A stretch of 64,000 nt of DNA, from NCBI RefSeq assembly GCF_016595235.1, contig NZ_JAENHL010000008.1, forward strand, positions 1,386,624 to 1,450,623, given 5' to 3'. Positions 52,501 to 61,321 of the stretch are shown in pieces. The position numbers and the translations under genes were made by a program. The stretch's first letter is position 1. Each line of letters begins with the position of its first letter. The stretch is from Taklimakanibacter albus. GTDB taxonomy: Bacteria; Pseudomonadota; Alphaproteobacteria; Rhizobiales; Aestuariivirgaceae. The notes beneath the pieces were generated by a model that saw nothing but the letters and a program-made list of their open reading frames with translations, searched no databases and had not been told where the DNA came from.

Positions 52501-53179
52501 TTCGCAGCCGCTCCAGCTCCTTCTTCCGTCCGGCAAACCGGTCCCATGGCTCACGGCCCGCCCAGCCGCTTTCGGATCCGATGAGGATGCGCAAAGGCTC
52601 CAGCAGCTCCGCATAGCTCAGCGCGCGACGAAGATCCTCCATGGTCGGGATCCCGTCCGGCATCGGGCAACCGGTCAGACTCGCGCGCGCCGTCAACGCG
52701 GCACGCAGCTCGTCAGGGGGTGCCCTGTGGATATCGCCCAGCCTGCCCGCCAGGAAGCAGCGAAGCCAGGCACTGGCTTGGCGGGCGGGATTGCCGGTGA
52801 TCTCATCGAATATGTCGGGACGGCTATCATAGTCGACGGCCTGCCTGAGCAATTCGCCGACCCGCGGCAGTTCCGCGGCCTCACGCAGAAGATCCGCTCG
52901 CGCGCCGTCGCTCAATCGCAGGCGCCGCTGGCCGCCAATGGTGACCACAACCGAGTGGGTGAGAAGTGCGGCCTCCTCATCGCCCGCCAGGATGTCGTCC
53001 GGAAGGGGCGGCCCATATGGAATCGAGCGGAACGTATCGGTGATCGCAGCCATAATGACCGCATCGGTCAATTCCGGGAGCGGTGGAGGTGTATTCGCCG
53101 GTCCGGAACCATCGCTCGTGGCCGACTCCTTGGCCGTCGCGTCGGCAATGTCCTTGAAGATGGCTTTCCAGTCGGTCAT
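49523..53179 (-). CDS. STAND-type NTPase (1,218 aa) with possible C-terminal pYEATS-like domain
   Basis: This large cytoplasmic protein has an uncharacterised helical N-terminus (1-215), the AGRKKELERLRSFVDEL entry and Walker A IAGGGLGKSALIAKF (about 267-281). Walker B FLLVLDTFEVV is at about 376-386, and RIVIAGREALEQ resembles a sensor. A long helical region without clear repeats follows. The last 90 residues (VVFHLHHTFSSSAIHI, VRAWGAFTIGAQVRD) resemble the prokaryotic YEATS domain. STAND NTPases act as oligomerising sensors in cell death and phage defence. It overlaps the upstream protease gene by 4 bases. The pYEATS call is tentative. Confidence 0.75.
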   Translation of the reverse strand: MTDWKAIFKDIADATAKESATSDGSGPANTPPPLPELTDAVIMAAITDTFRSIPYGPPLPDDILAGDEEAALLTHSVVVTIGGQRRLRLSDGARADLLREAAELPRVGELLRQAVDYDSRPDIFDEITGNPARQASAWLRCFLAGRLGDIHRAPPDELRAALTARASLTGCPMPDGIPTMEDLRRALSYAELLEPLRILIGSESGWAGREPWDRFAGRKKELERLRSFVDELESLSIGETIRRGVARGVETAAGWFGLTKASLLTVIAGGGLGKSALIAKFVLEHAVRHSEPDRRTFPFVYMDFDRATVRTTDSRLLLLEVLRQLSFQYPSAAGDLGELAETLRSTLGGALTPEREPYAELRRILRDFAGVGERRFLLVLDTFEVVQFDQQTLEAVDNFLARLIGAEGFPELRIVIAGREALEQGMLFPVLVVTAQPLSLRPLNVSDAIEMANKLGESLMGQEWNPRWARRIAGKATEDKSGRREPLSIRVAVDLLKSESPEKRDELSLEIKAKGEKAHASFVGTLYQRRVLGHVRGGSDVGKLAWPGLVFRNVTIEIVQEVLAPMCGLTRVAAEEAFDLLGKEVWLVDVVEEATGKVLRHKRELRARTLPLMRRHKEKTAEGKVLSFDDVNNRAIEYYHDRRTLPGSRAEWIYHRLLAGESPESVDEQWSDECRTRLSDAAFDFEPDDRAQLYILGKTTSRLVTPRKLAGMRQAGAWIVFDHVERVAPELGDFDDVAIRPEVIELAKTQKAGRLRPEAEAVRRTILAKAGQWGTQPLTVGAASPWASRIDFASRYLRAHNALYDIGESELAEAVHGAQAEVYRSLAQDLATAAMLGNVSYYQVIDERLSYCIEDLRPMTPRLDGGSLRMAAIFGNRSCTPAARLLLATMGNSPTCSGDELRLIVSEMGADFVLQVLPDQADLIDAALQATGPLRIEGLKLGKLLSEAYDVMPTKGIQRIRKFFSLRREDWVTVFGYACARSVPKVDNALSDQIKERLDQYVSHIGRSWYDRSFWRSPDELWDSSAGRDFISLMRIADEASDLAGMARVIEEAIPQPDGVDLRRLLHAERTWSGNIERLVVAEGGDTAERPPSPGPIIDASDPQKGRWGGLAERDGRRLLAKFTDTKSSWTFQVDLIVESADGSELVGPVVFHLHHTFSSSAIHIRRVQEKRRCVLYDVRAWGAFTIGAQVRDKDDQWIGLELNLADLSELPRKFRER

Positions 53180-55242
53180 TGCAAACTATCCCACAGTTTG
53201 CGGTTGGTAGAAGTGCGCGTCAGCGCCCCTTGAAGAAAGGTCAGCCGGTCCGGCCTCATCTTGCTCTCATCGATGAACTCGCTCGAGCCGGCCACGATGC
53301 CGTTGATGAATTCAGGTGTGGGATGGCGGCCCAGGCTCGAGGCAATCTGCTGCACGCAGCGGGAATAATCTCCGATGCCAATGCTGGCAGGGTCGAGGGC
53401 CTCGGCCGTATTCAAGCTGAGCGATTTCAAAGACTGCGGGACGTCGCCGATAAACAGAAGCCGAAGGCGCGATAGCTCGTCATTCGTGGCCTTTGCCAAT
53501 CCAGCCAGGAGCTCGATCAATTCCTTCGAAAGATGCGTGTCCTTCGTCATGATCACGGCGATCCAGATACGCTCCCATCGGGTCTGCGACACCGGCTGGG
53601 CATTTACCTGCTGGGCCGAAGCTTCGAGCTTGAGCCCCTGCTCCTCGATCAATGCAACGCGCTTTTCCTCGGCTTCCCCTTGCACCTGCTTGCGCGCATC
53701 TTCGACGAGTACCTTGATCTGCCGGGCAGTCTCGGCCGCCACGTTCCGCTCATCGACGGTCTGCCGACGGTTGGAGGCCAGGGTTTCCTCGAGGGCGCGG
53801 AGCAAATCGTCGGAGACCCATTTTTCCAGCTTCGACTCGCCGGGCGTCCCAATTCCGGGCCGCGGCGGGAAGGGATTGGACCGGACCGCGAATGGCAATT
53901 GCTGCAGAATGATCCTGAGCGCGTCGTCGGCGAGCTGCGGCAGAGGCTGGCGCTTGCCATCCGCGCCGCGCTCATTGCCGAGGACCACGACGGGATCCTG
54001 CGACTCCCGCCGCGCGGCCCTTAGAATTTCGATCGTAAAGCCCCGCCCCGCATAGGGTGCCGATGCCTCGACCACCAGAACCCGGCTGCCTGGCTTGATT
54101 GCGACGGCTTCGGCTGAGCTGATCCAGTCGATCAGGGCTCTGCGGCCGAGAATAGGCCGGGGCGGCTGCGGGCTCGCCGTGACGCTCCAGATCTCGGCTC
54201 GCTCGGCCTCCTTGCAGCTTTCCTTGAGATACTCGTCGATCTCATGGGCGATATGATCGAAGCGGATTGCCTGGTTCAACACCTCGACGTCGTTGGGCTT
54301 GTAGACACCATGGTGCATTCCGACGAGGCGATGTTTGCCGTCGAAACAGGGGGCGCCCGAGGAGCCGGGGAAAGTCTCCGTCGTGTAGCGGATGCGGATT
54401 TCCTTGTCGTCGGACTCGACATAACGCCCGAAATCCTGCTGCAGATTCGAGCCTTCGGGGTGTTGAGGAATGATGATGCGCTCATCCGGGCCAGGCTTGC
54501 AGTCCGCGTAGCTGAACCAATGGCGCCGTCGCCCACCATTGGCGGCGTAACTCTCGTCGCCGATCTTCTCGGCGAGCTTGACCAGGGCATAGTCGAATTT
54601 GTCCTCGTTGCTCGCTCTCTTCAGCCATTCCTTTGCGAATGGAATGCACCGCAGGTCAGGGTCATCGGGATCTACAGTATCAATGGGGTCACCATAGAGG
54701 TGATCGAAGACCGCGCGGCAGTCTCCCGGCGGATCGGCAAGCATCTCCTCATCGTGCAGGTGATATTTGAGCGTGTGATATGCCGTGATGATGAGATCGG
54801 GACCGATGAGAAAGCCGGTTCCCTTCCGCAGCCCCATGGGTCCCGCGTCGGCGAGAACCACACACATCCTCGGCTCGACATCGGCAATGAAGTGCCGCAG
54901 CTTGGCTGCCGACAGCATGTTCGCGCGCAGAACGAAAGCGGCCTGGTAGGCGATATCCTTGTTGGCCGGGTCCTTGCAGAACTCAACGAATTTCGTGGCG
55001 ATGAGATCGTCCCGATGGAACCGGCGATAGAGCGCACGCGCCAGGAGAGGGATCATGTGCCGGCGATGATAAGCGTCTACGAGCTGGCGCGAAAAACCCG
55101 GATAGTCGTTGACGAATTTCTTCCGCCACTCGTTGATGGGCAGCGCTGCGCCGGGTTGCGGCAGGTCCAGCACGATCGCGAGAGGCACATATTCGCTGAT
55201 GATGCCGGTCAGACGATCCAGTTGTTCGGCTGTGAATGGCAT
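53176..55242 (-). CDS. Trypsin-like protease with N-terminal adaptor-type domain and degenerate C-terminal module
   Basis: This is a 688-aa protein. Residues 1-95 form a helical domain (EQLDRLTGIISEYVPLAIVL) in the position and size of effector-associated adaptor domains. Residues 110-345 are a trypsin-fold protease with His156 in IITAYHTLKYH, Asp217 in DKFDYALVKL and Ser295 in FPGSSGAPCF. Residues 360-688 contain GSRVLVVEASAPYAGRGFTI, which looks like a degenerate P-loop region, and a charged helical stretch (500-550). Its stop overlaps the NTPase start (ATGA). Function inferred: effector protease controlled by the partner NTPase. Confidence 0.75.
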   Translation of the reverse strand: MPFTAEQLDRLTGIISEYVPLAIVLDLPQPGAALPINEWRKKFVNDYPGFSRQLVDAYHRRHMIPLLARALYRRFHRDDLIATKFVEFCKDPANKDIAYQAAFVLRANMLSAAKLRHFIADVEPRMCVVLADAGPMGLRKGTGFLIGPDLIITAYHTLKYHLHDEEMLADPPGDCRAVFDHLYGDPIDTVDPDDPDLRCIPFAKEWLKRASNEDKFDYALVKLAEKIGDESYAANGGRRRHWFSYADCKPGPDERIIIPQHPEGSNLQQDFGRYVESDDKEIRIRYTTETFPGSSGAPCFDGKHRLVGMHHGVYKPNDVEVLNQAIRFDHIAHEIDEYLKESCKEAERAEIWSVTASPQPPRPILGRRALIDWISSAEAVAIKPGSRVLVVEASAPYAGRGFTIEILRAARRESQDPVVVLGNERGADGKRQPLPQLADDALRIILQQLPFAVRSNPFPPRPGIGTPGESKLEKWVSDDLLRALEETLASNRRQTVDERNVAAETARQIKVLVEDARKQVQGEAEEKRVALIEEQGLKLEASAQQVNAQPVSQTRWERIWIAVIMTKDTHLSKELIELLAGLAKATNDELSRLRLLFIGDVPQSLKSLSLNTAEALDPASIGIGDYSRCVQQIASSLGRHPTPEFINGIVAGSSEFIDESKMRPDRLTFLQGALTRTSTNRKLWDSLQ

Positions 55243-55536
55243 TGCGCGCCCAGTCTCATCGATGAGAGGCTTTCATATCGCGAGCCTCCACGCCCTCAGC
55301 TATTCCGGCACGCTGCGAGGCGTCCGACAGCGAATCGCCACCTTACGTCTTCCAACGGACCAACAACCGACGCTATGCGTTTGAAATCAGGAGCCCAAGC
55401 AGCTCGGGCAACCGGGCATTTTCATGCAGTCTTCTTTCGCAACAGTATCTTACGCTAGGATAGAGTCAATAGCCCAACCAGTCCGGCTCTTGAAAGTCTG
55501 GACCCACCTGGAACCGGTCACCTATATAGGCCCGGA
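55243..55536. other. Intergenic region (294 bases) between divergent protease and PLD-like genes
   Basis: No gene is supported here. The last 70 bases are AT-richer and contain CACCTATATAGG 25 bases before the PLD-like ATG, a possible -10 element. No clear inverted repeat longer than 7 bases was seen. The region must also carry the promoter of the protease-NTPase pair. Confidence 0.5.
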
Positions 55537-56589
55537 ATGACTCAAGTTTTTTTTGGCGGCCCGGATCAGCCACCTGGCCTCCTCCGTGATCTTCTGGCCC
55601 GCTTCGTGGACGCCGTGCCCCAGGGCGGCGAGATCCTGTGGACGACCTATTATTTCCGCGATCTCGCTCTCGCCGAGGCGCTTGTCCGCGCCAAGCAAAG
55701 GGGCGTCACCGTCAAGCTCTGCCTCGAGGCGTCACCGAAGCTCTCCACCGCCAACCAGGCGGTGCGGGCGCGCCTCACTGCCGCCGATGGCCTGGGCGAC
55801 GGCTTCAAGCCCGTCAAACATCTGCTGCCGGCGCATCTGCATGAAAAGATCTACTACTTCAGCCACCCCTGGCCGGTCGTCCTCGTCGGCTCGTTCAATC
55901 CGTCCGGCAACACGCCGGAAGACCCCGAGGTGGTGCGCCGGATCGGTGACCAGGATCGCGGTCATAACTGCCTCGTCGCCCTCGACGATCCCGCCGCCGT
56001 GGCGAGCCTCAGGCAGCATGTGCTGTCGCTCCATGCCGGCGCGCAAGGCTGGCCCTTCTATTTCAACCGGGCGGCAAAATCCGATTTCAGCAGCGGCAAG
56101 CTCGGCCTCTTTCATTATCCGCGCTGGGACAATGCGGTCGTCGACCGGCTGATCGGCGAACACAAATATGACCGCATCCGAATCGCCGCGTCGCATTTTC
56201 GCGACAGGTCGATCGCAAGGCTGCTCGGCCGCCAGGTCAAGGATGGCGCCTCCGTCACGGTGATCACCCATGACACGCTGCGACGCGTGCCCAAACGCAT
56301 CGAGACCTTCGCCCAGGCGCAAGGCATCGATTTCATCCGCTATGCGCATCCGGAAAAATTGCCGATGCATTGCAAGTTCATCCTGCTCGAAGCGGGAGGC
56401 GTCCGGCGTGTCCTGTTCGGCAGCATGAATCTCACCCTCACCTCGCGCTACCTCAATAACGAGCTCTTGGTGGCGCTCGACGATATGCCCGATATTTTTG
56501 CTGCATTCGAGGCGCGCTTCGCGCATATGCTGGCGGAGACCCGACAATTCAGGACCCACGCCGAAGGACATAATGGCCATCCGTCTTAA
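55537..56589 (+). CDS. Phospholipase D-like (HKD) domain protein
   Basis: This 350-aa protein has two PLD half-sites: HLHEKIYYF with VVLVGSFNPSGN, and MHCKFILLE with VRRVLFGSMNLT. The canonical HxKxxxxD Asp is not obvious in either copy; Ser/Asn residues follow as GSFN and GSMN, so the active site may be atypical. No signal peptide is visible. Its stop lies inside the start of the GT42-like gene (17-base overlap), so the two are coupled. PLD-fold proteins with such neighbours can act on lipids or polymer linkages; the substrate is unknown. Confidence 0.8.
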   Translation: MTQVFFGGPDQPPGLLRDLLARFVDAVPQGGEILWTTYYFRDLALAEALVRAKQRGVTVKLCLEASPKLSTANQAVRARLTAADGLGDGFKPVKHLLPAHLHEKIYYFSHPWPVVLVGSFNPSGNTPEDPEVVRRIGDQDRGHNCLVALDDPAAVASLRQHVLSLHAGAQGWPFYFNRAAKSDFSSGKLGLFHYPRWDNAVVDRLIGEHKYDRIRIAASHFRDRSIARLLGRQVKDGASVTVITHDTLRRVPKRIETFAQAQGIDFIRYAHPEKLPMHCKFILLEAGGVRRVLFGSMNLTLTSRYLNNELLVALDDMPDIFAAFEARFAHMLAETRQFRTHAEGHNGHPS

Positions 56590-57886
56590 GCCGCGATCGG
56601 CGCTCCAGCGCAGCGGCTGGGTTCCGATCCCCTCGAACCGCTCGATCCTGGTCTCGGTCGCCGACCGGCCGGCGCTCGCGACCATCGAGCCGCTGCTCAC
56701 CGCGTTGCGGCGCGAGCGGATTTCCGTCCTCTTCATCCCTGGCAATCCGCAAGTGAAGCAGGAGCTGATCACCCGCTTCGGCGACGCGGCGGTGATCGAC
56801 GCGCCCTGGAACAACCGCGTGAGCAGCGTGATCTTCCTTCTGATGTCCCGCGCCCGCCTTCTGATCGGCGCCGGACGGATCGACGCCTTGCCCAAGCGCC
56901 TGGTGCGCGAGGCCTATCTCATGGGGATCGGCGTCGCCTTCATCGCAGGCGACAGGTCCGATGCCGATGCGCCCGACACCACGCGGCTCACCGCCGTCGA
57001 TATGTGGCTGGCGCAATCGGCAGAGGTCGAGAAGGCCTTGCAAGCGCGAGGCGTCGCACCGGACCGCATCGTGCTGGCGCCGATGGGCGACCCTGCCTCC
57101 CTCGATTTGCAGTCGGCGACGATGCAGCGCCTCAACTTCCTCCTGGCGCGCCGCCCGCCCGCCCGCAATCCGCTGCAGGCGCTGGTCGCGGGCTGGCTCG
57201 ACAAACCCGCCGGACGGCACCTTCTGAAACTCCGCACCGAACGCATCGAGACGCTCGATGAGCTCAGCGCCACGCTCAAGCATCCTCACGCGATCCTCTG
57301 CCTCGGCAACGGCCCGTCCTCGGAAGATCCGGCGCTGGCGCAGCAGAGCCATGACTGCCTGTTCCGCGTCAATCACCGCTGGCTCAAACGCGGTCTCTAT
57401 GCCGATCCGCAGGTCGTCTTCACCGGACAGAAGCGCACGCTCTTCACCTTGCGCAGCCGGCCGATCTTCGCCTTCCAGACGCGGCGCGCCGAGGCGCTGC
57501 TCGTCACCCATCAGATCTTCAATCCGCTCTGCCGCCATATGCGCTTCGTGACGCTGGAACGACTGCAGATCCTCGGCCAGCTCGACTGGGACGGCGTGCG
57601 CCCGACCAATGGCGCGACGATGCTGGCGGTCGCCGTGGCGCTCCAACCGAAGCGGCTCGTGATCTCAGGGATCGATCTTTTCGAGGATCCGGCCGGCGCC
57701 TATCCGGGGGACACGCAGACGCCCAATGATTATGTCGTCGTCCATGAGCGCACCAGCGAGCTCGATTTCATCCTCGATACGCTCGAACGCTTCGAGGGCG
57801 AGCTCGTCATCCTGAGCAAGCCGCTGGCGGAGAAATGGGCTAGCCGATCATCTGACGGGCGAAAGTCTCGGCAATCGCCAGAATAG
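56573..57886 (+). CDS. GT42-like (CstI/CstII-type) sialyltransferase-fold protein
   Basis: This 437-aa protein starts at ATG 56573 behind AAGGA. Residues 1-230 resemble a glycosyltransferase-B-like half (ILVSVADRPALATIEPLL and repeated VLAPMGDPASLD segments) and are not assigned. Residues about 238-435 follow the CMP-sialic-acid fold of GT42: ILCLGNGPSSEDPAL, FRVNHRW, VVFTGQK, TNGATMLAVAVAL, LVISGIDLFEDP and VVHERTSELDFI. No CMP-sialic-acid synthesis genes occur in the window. The last 47 bases overlap the end of the convergent GMC gene. It may use another CMP-linked nonulosonate. Confidence 0.72.
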   Translation: MAIRLKPRSALQRSGWVPIPSNRSILVSVADRPALATIEPLLTALRRERISVLFIPGNPQVKQELITRFGDAAVIDAPWNNRVSSVIFLLMSRARLLIGAGRIDALPKRLVREAYLMGIGVAFIAGDRSDADAPDTTRLTAVDMWLAQSAEVEKALQARGVAPDRIVLAPMGDPASLDLQSATMQRLNFLLARRPPARNPLQALVAGWLDKPAGRHLLKLRTERIETLDELSATLKHPHAILCLGNGPSSEDPALAQQSHDCLFRVNHRWLKRGLYADPQVVFTGQKRTLFTLRSRPIFAFQTRRAEALLVTHQIFNPLCRHMRFVTLERLQILGQLDWDGVRPTNGATMLAVAVALQPKRLVISGIDLFEDPAGAYPGDTQTPNDYVVVHERTSELDFILDTLERFEGELVILSKPLAEKWASRSSDGRKSRQSPE

Positions 57887-59354
57887 CGGCGTGAATGGGC
57901 CCGGCGGTCAGGCTGGGCAGCACCGATCCGTCGACGATGTGGAGATTGTCGAGCCCGCGCAGCTTCAGCTCCGTATCCACCACCGAACGCAGGTCATGTC
58001 CCATGCGGCAGGTGCCGCAGGGATGATGATGGGTGATGGCGGCCTCAGCGATGAAGCGATCGATCTCCGTTTGCGTCTGCAGCGGGCCCGGCAGGATCTC
58101 GCTTTCGCGCCACTCGGCGAGTTCGGGCCTATGACCAATCTCGCGCGCCGCGGCAAGCGCTTGCCGGAACAGGCTGCGGTCGTGCTCGGTCTGGAGATAG
58201 GCCGGATCGATGCGCAAGCGGTCGCCGGGCTCAGGCCCGGTAATGCTGAGGCTGCCGCGGCTCGTCGGATTGGTCACGCCAAAGAGAAGCGAATAAGCCG
58301 ATCCGGCCGCCGGCGGCGTGAAACGCTCTGACACGATCGGGGCGATGCCGCAGCCGACGACGATCTCCGGCCGGCCGCCTCCGGTGAAATCGCCTGCATG
58401 CATATAGGCCATGGATTCGGAATGCTGCAGCCGGGACGCCGGCACGGTGCGCCTTGCGGCATAGAGATTTCCGGCGCCGAGCAGATGATCCTGCAGATTG
58501 CGCCCGATATCGGGTGCTGCGATCACACAATCGACGCCCGCATCGGTCAGGACATCCTCCGGGCCGATGCCCGAACGCATCAGGAGAGCCGGGCTTTCGA
58601 GTGACCCGGCACTGAGAATGATATTGTCGGCCGTGACTTCCGGACCGTGCATGTCCAGCGCGGTGACCCGGCTTCCCCGAAGCTTCAGGCGGCGGACGGA
58701 ACGGCCGGTGAGGATCGTCAGGTTCTTCCGGCGGCGCACCGCGGGCGTCAGCCAGGCATCCGCCACCGTCACCCGCCTTCCGGCGCGGATGTTGAGGGAA
58801 TTCGGCGTCACGCCGACCATCTCACCGGTATTGTGGCCGCGAATACGTGGCAGGCCGAGAGCGGCGCCCGCTTCGATGAAAGCGCGCGCGACGGGGCTCA
58901 CTTCCTCGGACGGCAGATACACCGGGAGCGGTCCGCCTTTGCCATGCACGCCATCACCGCCAAGGCTGTGATCCTCGATCGCCATGAAGGCCGGCAGAAG
59001 TCTCTCCCAGCTCCAGCGCGCGTCGCCGGTCGCCTCCTCCCAGGCGGCGAAGTCCGCCGGATGGCCGCGCATATGGCCCATGGCATGGAGACAGCTCGAG
59101 CCGCCGAGGATGCGCCCGCGCGCCCAGGGATGAATGCGTCCCGCGGTCCCCGCCTGCGGCTCGGTGCGATAGTCCCAGTCAAAGCTGCGGCCCTGCAAGG
59201 CGGGCCATGCCGCGGGTTTCCAGATGTCGGGATCGGTGGCTTCGCCACCGGCCTCGATCAGCACCACATGGCGCGCCGGATCTTCGCTGAGCCGGGCTGC
59301 CAGCAACGCCCCGGCCGAGCCGCCGCCAATGATCGCCACGTCGTAGCGCGCCAT
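57840..59354 (-). CDS. GMC-family FAD-dependent oxidoreductase
   Basis: This 504-aa protein has the GMC layout: N-terminal dinucleotide motif AIIGGGSAGALLAARLSED, signature 1 WARGRILGGSSCLHAMGHMR, signature 2 ILSAGSLESPALLMRSGIG and the catalytic His region in ITHHHPCGTCRMG with a C-terminal VDGSVLPSLTAGPIHAAILA. It oxidises an alcohol, as choline and glucose dehydrogenases do. Its start overlaps the ELM1-like stop by one base (TGATG), tying it to the glycan-type genes upstream. The substrate is not predictable. Confidence 0.9.
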   Translation of the reverse strand: MARYDVAIIGGGSAGALLAARLSEDPARHVVLIEAGGEATDPDIWKPAAWPALQGRSFDWDYRTEPQAGTAGRIHPWARGRILGGSSCLHAMGHMRGHPADFAAWEEATGDARWSWERLLPAFMAIEDHSLGGDGVHGKGGPLPVYLPSEEVSPVARAFIEAGAALGLPRIRGHNTGEMVGVTPNSLNIRAGRRVTVADAWLTPAVRRRKNLTILTGRSVRRLKLRGSRVTALDMHGPEVTADNIILSAGSLESPALLMRSGIGPEDVLTDAGVDCVIAAPDIGRNLQDHLLGAGNLYAARRTVPASRLQHSESMAYMHAGDFTGGGRPEIVVGCGIAPIVSERFTPPAAGSAYSLLFGVTNPTSRGSLSITGPEPGDRLRIDPAYLQTEHDRSLFRQALAAAREIGHRPELAEWRESEILPGPLQTQTEIDRFIAEAAITHHHPCGTCRMGHDLRSVVDTELKLRGLDNLHIVDGSVLPSLTAGPIHAAILAIAETFARQMIG

Positions 59355-60397
59355 CAGAACAACGCCTGAATGCGCGGCAAGATCACGTCGAGCTCATCGG
59401 GCGCGGTGAAACGCTTTTCCGCGCGCGCCGCACCGAACCAGCCGAGACGGCCTTCCCGGACAAGCCTCTCGAAGAGGCGCGGACGATCGGCACGCACCTC
59501 GATCAGGCCCGCGTCGAACAGCCACTTGGCAGGCTTCAGCCAGAAGGGACAGGGAGCTTCGCCATAGACACGCGCGAACAGGTTTTCGACGACGGCATCC
59601 TTGACCGTCGCCCGGCGCGGCAGGCGATAGACCGATACTTTTTTCCCCGCCGCCAGCGCATCGGCAACCATCGAGACGCTGTCGCTGGTCACCACGACCT
59701 CATCGGCAAGCGCCAGGAAGCGGCGATAGGGATTGTCCTCGCCTTTACGCCACAGATGCACGCGGTGCGGAGACGGAATGGCGCGGGCCAGCACCTCGCC
59801 CGCCTCAGCACCGGTGCGCGGGCTGGTGACGACGAGCAATGTGCCGCCCGTCTTGTGCTGATGGGCCAGGAGATCGCGCGCCAAGGAAGTCGCCGCCGCG
59901 CCATCGAGACGCTCGGGGACCGCCGTGCCACCGACCAGAACCGTGGTCACCGGCCGCGCGAGATCGGGCATATCGCCGCCGGCATCGGGCTGAAGAGCGG
60001 GCGCCTCAACCACCAGCGGCAGAGCCAGCTCGACGACATTCGCAGCTTTCGGCAGGCGATATTGCGCGGTGGTCAAGACGAGATCGAATTGTGCCGGATC
60101 ACCGGCGGGCCGGCCGAGGCAGACCACCTTAATGCGCCCACCCGATCGTTGCTTGAGATCCCGCGCGATGACGCTGGTGCGCGCCTCGCCGCATAGAACG
60201 ACATCGGGCCAGGGCGCATCGAGAGAATCGGAAGCGCCGCGGTCGAGCAGCAGCCGCGCCAGGAACGGCACGTTGGGCGGCCGGAAGACCAGCTGTTTCA
60301 CAGTAGAAGGCCAGCCGAGAGCGGCCGCCAGCTTTTCCATCTGCTGGCGGTCGCCCAACCGGCTATGCGTCAGGATCCAGACCGTCCGCGCGCCCAC
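59354..60397 (-). CDS. Mitochondrial fission ELM1-like protein (GT-B-like fold)
   Basis: This 347-aa protein belongs to the ELM1 family (PF06258) found in many alphaproteobacteria: VWILTHSRLGDRQQMEKLAA, LCGEARTSVIARDLKQRSGG, VCLGRPAGDPAQFDLVLTTA and EVVVTSDSVSMVADALAAGK. The last block resembles the nucleotide-sugar site of GT-B glycosyltransferases. Its bacterial role is not established. It lies 9 bases downstream of the GT8-like gene and overlaps the GMC gene, in an operon that looks like surface-glycan metabolism. Confidence 0.85.
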   Translation of the reverse strand: MGARTVWILTHSRLGDRQQMEKLAAALGWPSTVKQLVFRPPNVPFLARLLLDRGASDSLDAPWPDVVLCGEARTSVIARDLKQRSGGRIKVVCLGRPAGDPAQFDLVLTTAQYRLPKAANVVELALPLVVEAPALQPDAGGDMPDLARPVTTVLVGGTAVPERLDGAAATSLARDLLAHQHKTGGTLLVVTSPRTGAEAGEVLARAIPSPHRVHLWRKGEDNPYRRFLALADEVVVTSDSVSMVADALAAGKKVSVYRLPRRATVKDAVVENLFARVYGEAPCPFWLKPAKWLFDAGLIEVRADRPRLFERLVREGRLGWFGAARAEKRFTAPDELDVILPRIQALF

Positions 60398-60406
60398 CGC
60401 AATGGG

Positions 60407-61321
60407 TCAGGCTGCGAAGAGCGGCTGCTCGGCGAGCGTGCGGGTGCGCGCCAGCACGTCACGCGCGTCGTGGCGCACATGGTTGAGCTTCATCTGCTCG
60501 TCCAGCATGGCCTGGGTCACGATACCCTTATCGACGCATTCCTTGAGCAGCGCGAAGAACAGCCGCTCCTGGTTGTTGTCCGGGTGCTTGTGATAGCTGC
60601 CGAGAAGGCCATATTCGCCGAACAGCGCACGGCGCGTGCGGTGAATGATGTTCGACAGTTTGAAGGACCCGGCGCGCTCGGCGGGACGGAAGTCGACCTT
60701 GAGGCCGGTCTTCCAGGGCTGGGTGCGGCGATGCGTGTTGTGGATCATGCGCGTCTCGCGCGTCAGCGTGTCGAAGTCGTTCCACACCGGCTCGAGGATG
60801 CCGATCGAGTCCTTGGGCTCGAGCTTGAGATTGACCCAGTCGGAATAATCGCGCTTGAAGGCGAACATCTCTTCGAAGCTTTTCTCGACCTGCCAATGCT
60901 TGAGCTTGGCATTGTCGAGCAGCATGACGCTCGAGGCGAATTCCTTGGCGGTCGAGGCGCCGCGTTTGCGCGCCATGATCGCCGTGCCGTTCATCTCGCG
61001 GTTGAGCAGCGGCATGACGTCCGAGACGGCGAACACATCCGGATCGACGACGACGGAGCGGCCTTCATACCTCATCAGCTCAGGCGGCATGAAGCGCAGC
61101 ACGGTGAAGGACTGGAGGTCGTCATTCACCCATTCGCGGGTGAGGCCGCCGCGCAGATATTTGCGGCCCTCATGCGCGTCGAGGAACGGATAGTCCTTGG
61201 TGTGGATGAGCTTGACGTCGAACGCGTTCTTGTCGGAGGCGAAGCGCTCGAAGGAATATTTGGAAACGAGCGCGCCGATGATCTGCTTCTCGTTCGTGTG
61301 AATGTAGATACAGGGTTTCAT
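60407..61321 (-). CDS. GT8-like glycosyltransferase-fold protein
   Basis: This 304-aa protein starts at ATG 61321 with AGGA 6 bases upstream; an in-frame ATG six bases earlier touches that site. It opens KPCIYIHTNEKQIIGALVSK and then SFERF, and has a DxD-type VVVDPDVFAVSDVMPLLNRE followed by SSVMLLDNAKLKHWQ, the order found in GT8-type enzymes. The C-terminus (SYHKHPDNNQERLFFALLKE) is helical. No signal peptide or membrane span is seen. Donor and acceptor are unknown. Confidence 0.7.
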   Translation of the reverse strand: MKPCIYIHTNEKQIIGALVSKYSFERFASDKNAFDVKLIHTKDYPFLDAHEGRKYLRGGLTREWVNDDLQSFTVLRFMPPELMRYEGRSVVVDPDVFAVSDVMPLLNREMNGTAIMARKRGASTAKEFASSVMLLDNAKLKHWQVEKSFEEMFAFKRDYSDWVNLKLEPKDSIGILEPVWNDFDTLTRETRMIHNTHRRTQPWKTGLKVDFRPAERAGSFKLSNIIHRTRRALFGEYGLLGSYHKHPDNNQERLFFALLKECVDKGIVTQAMLDEQMKLNHVRHDARDVLARTRTLAEQPLFAA

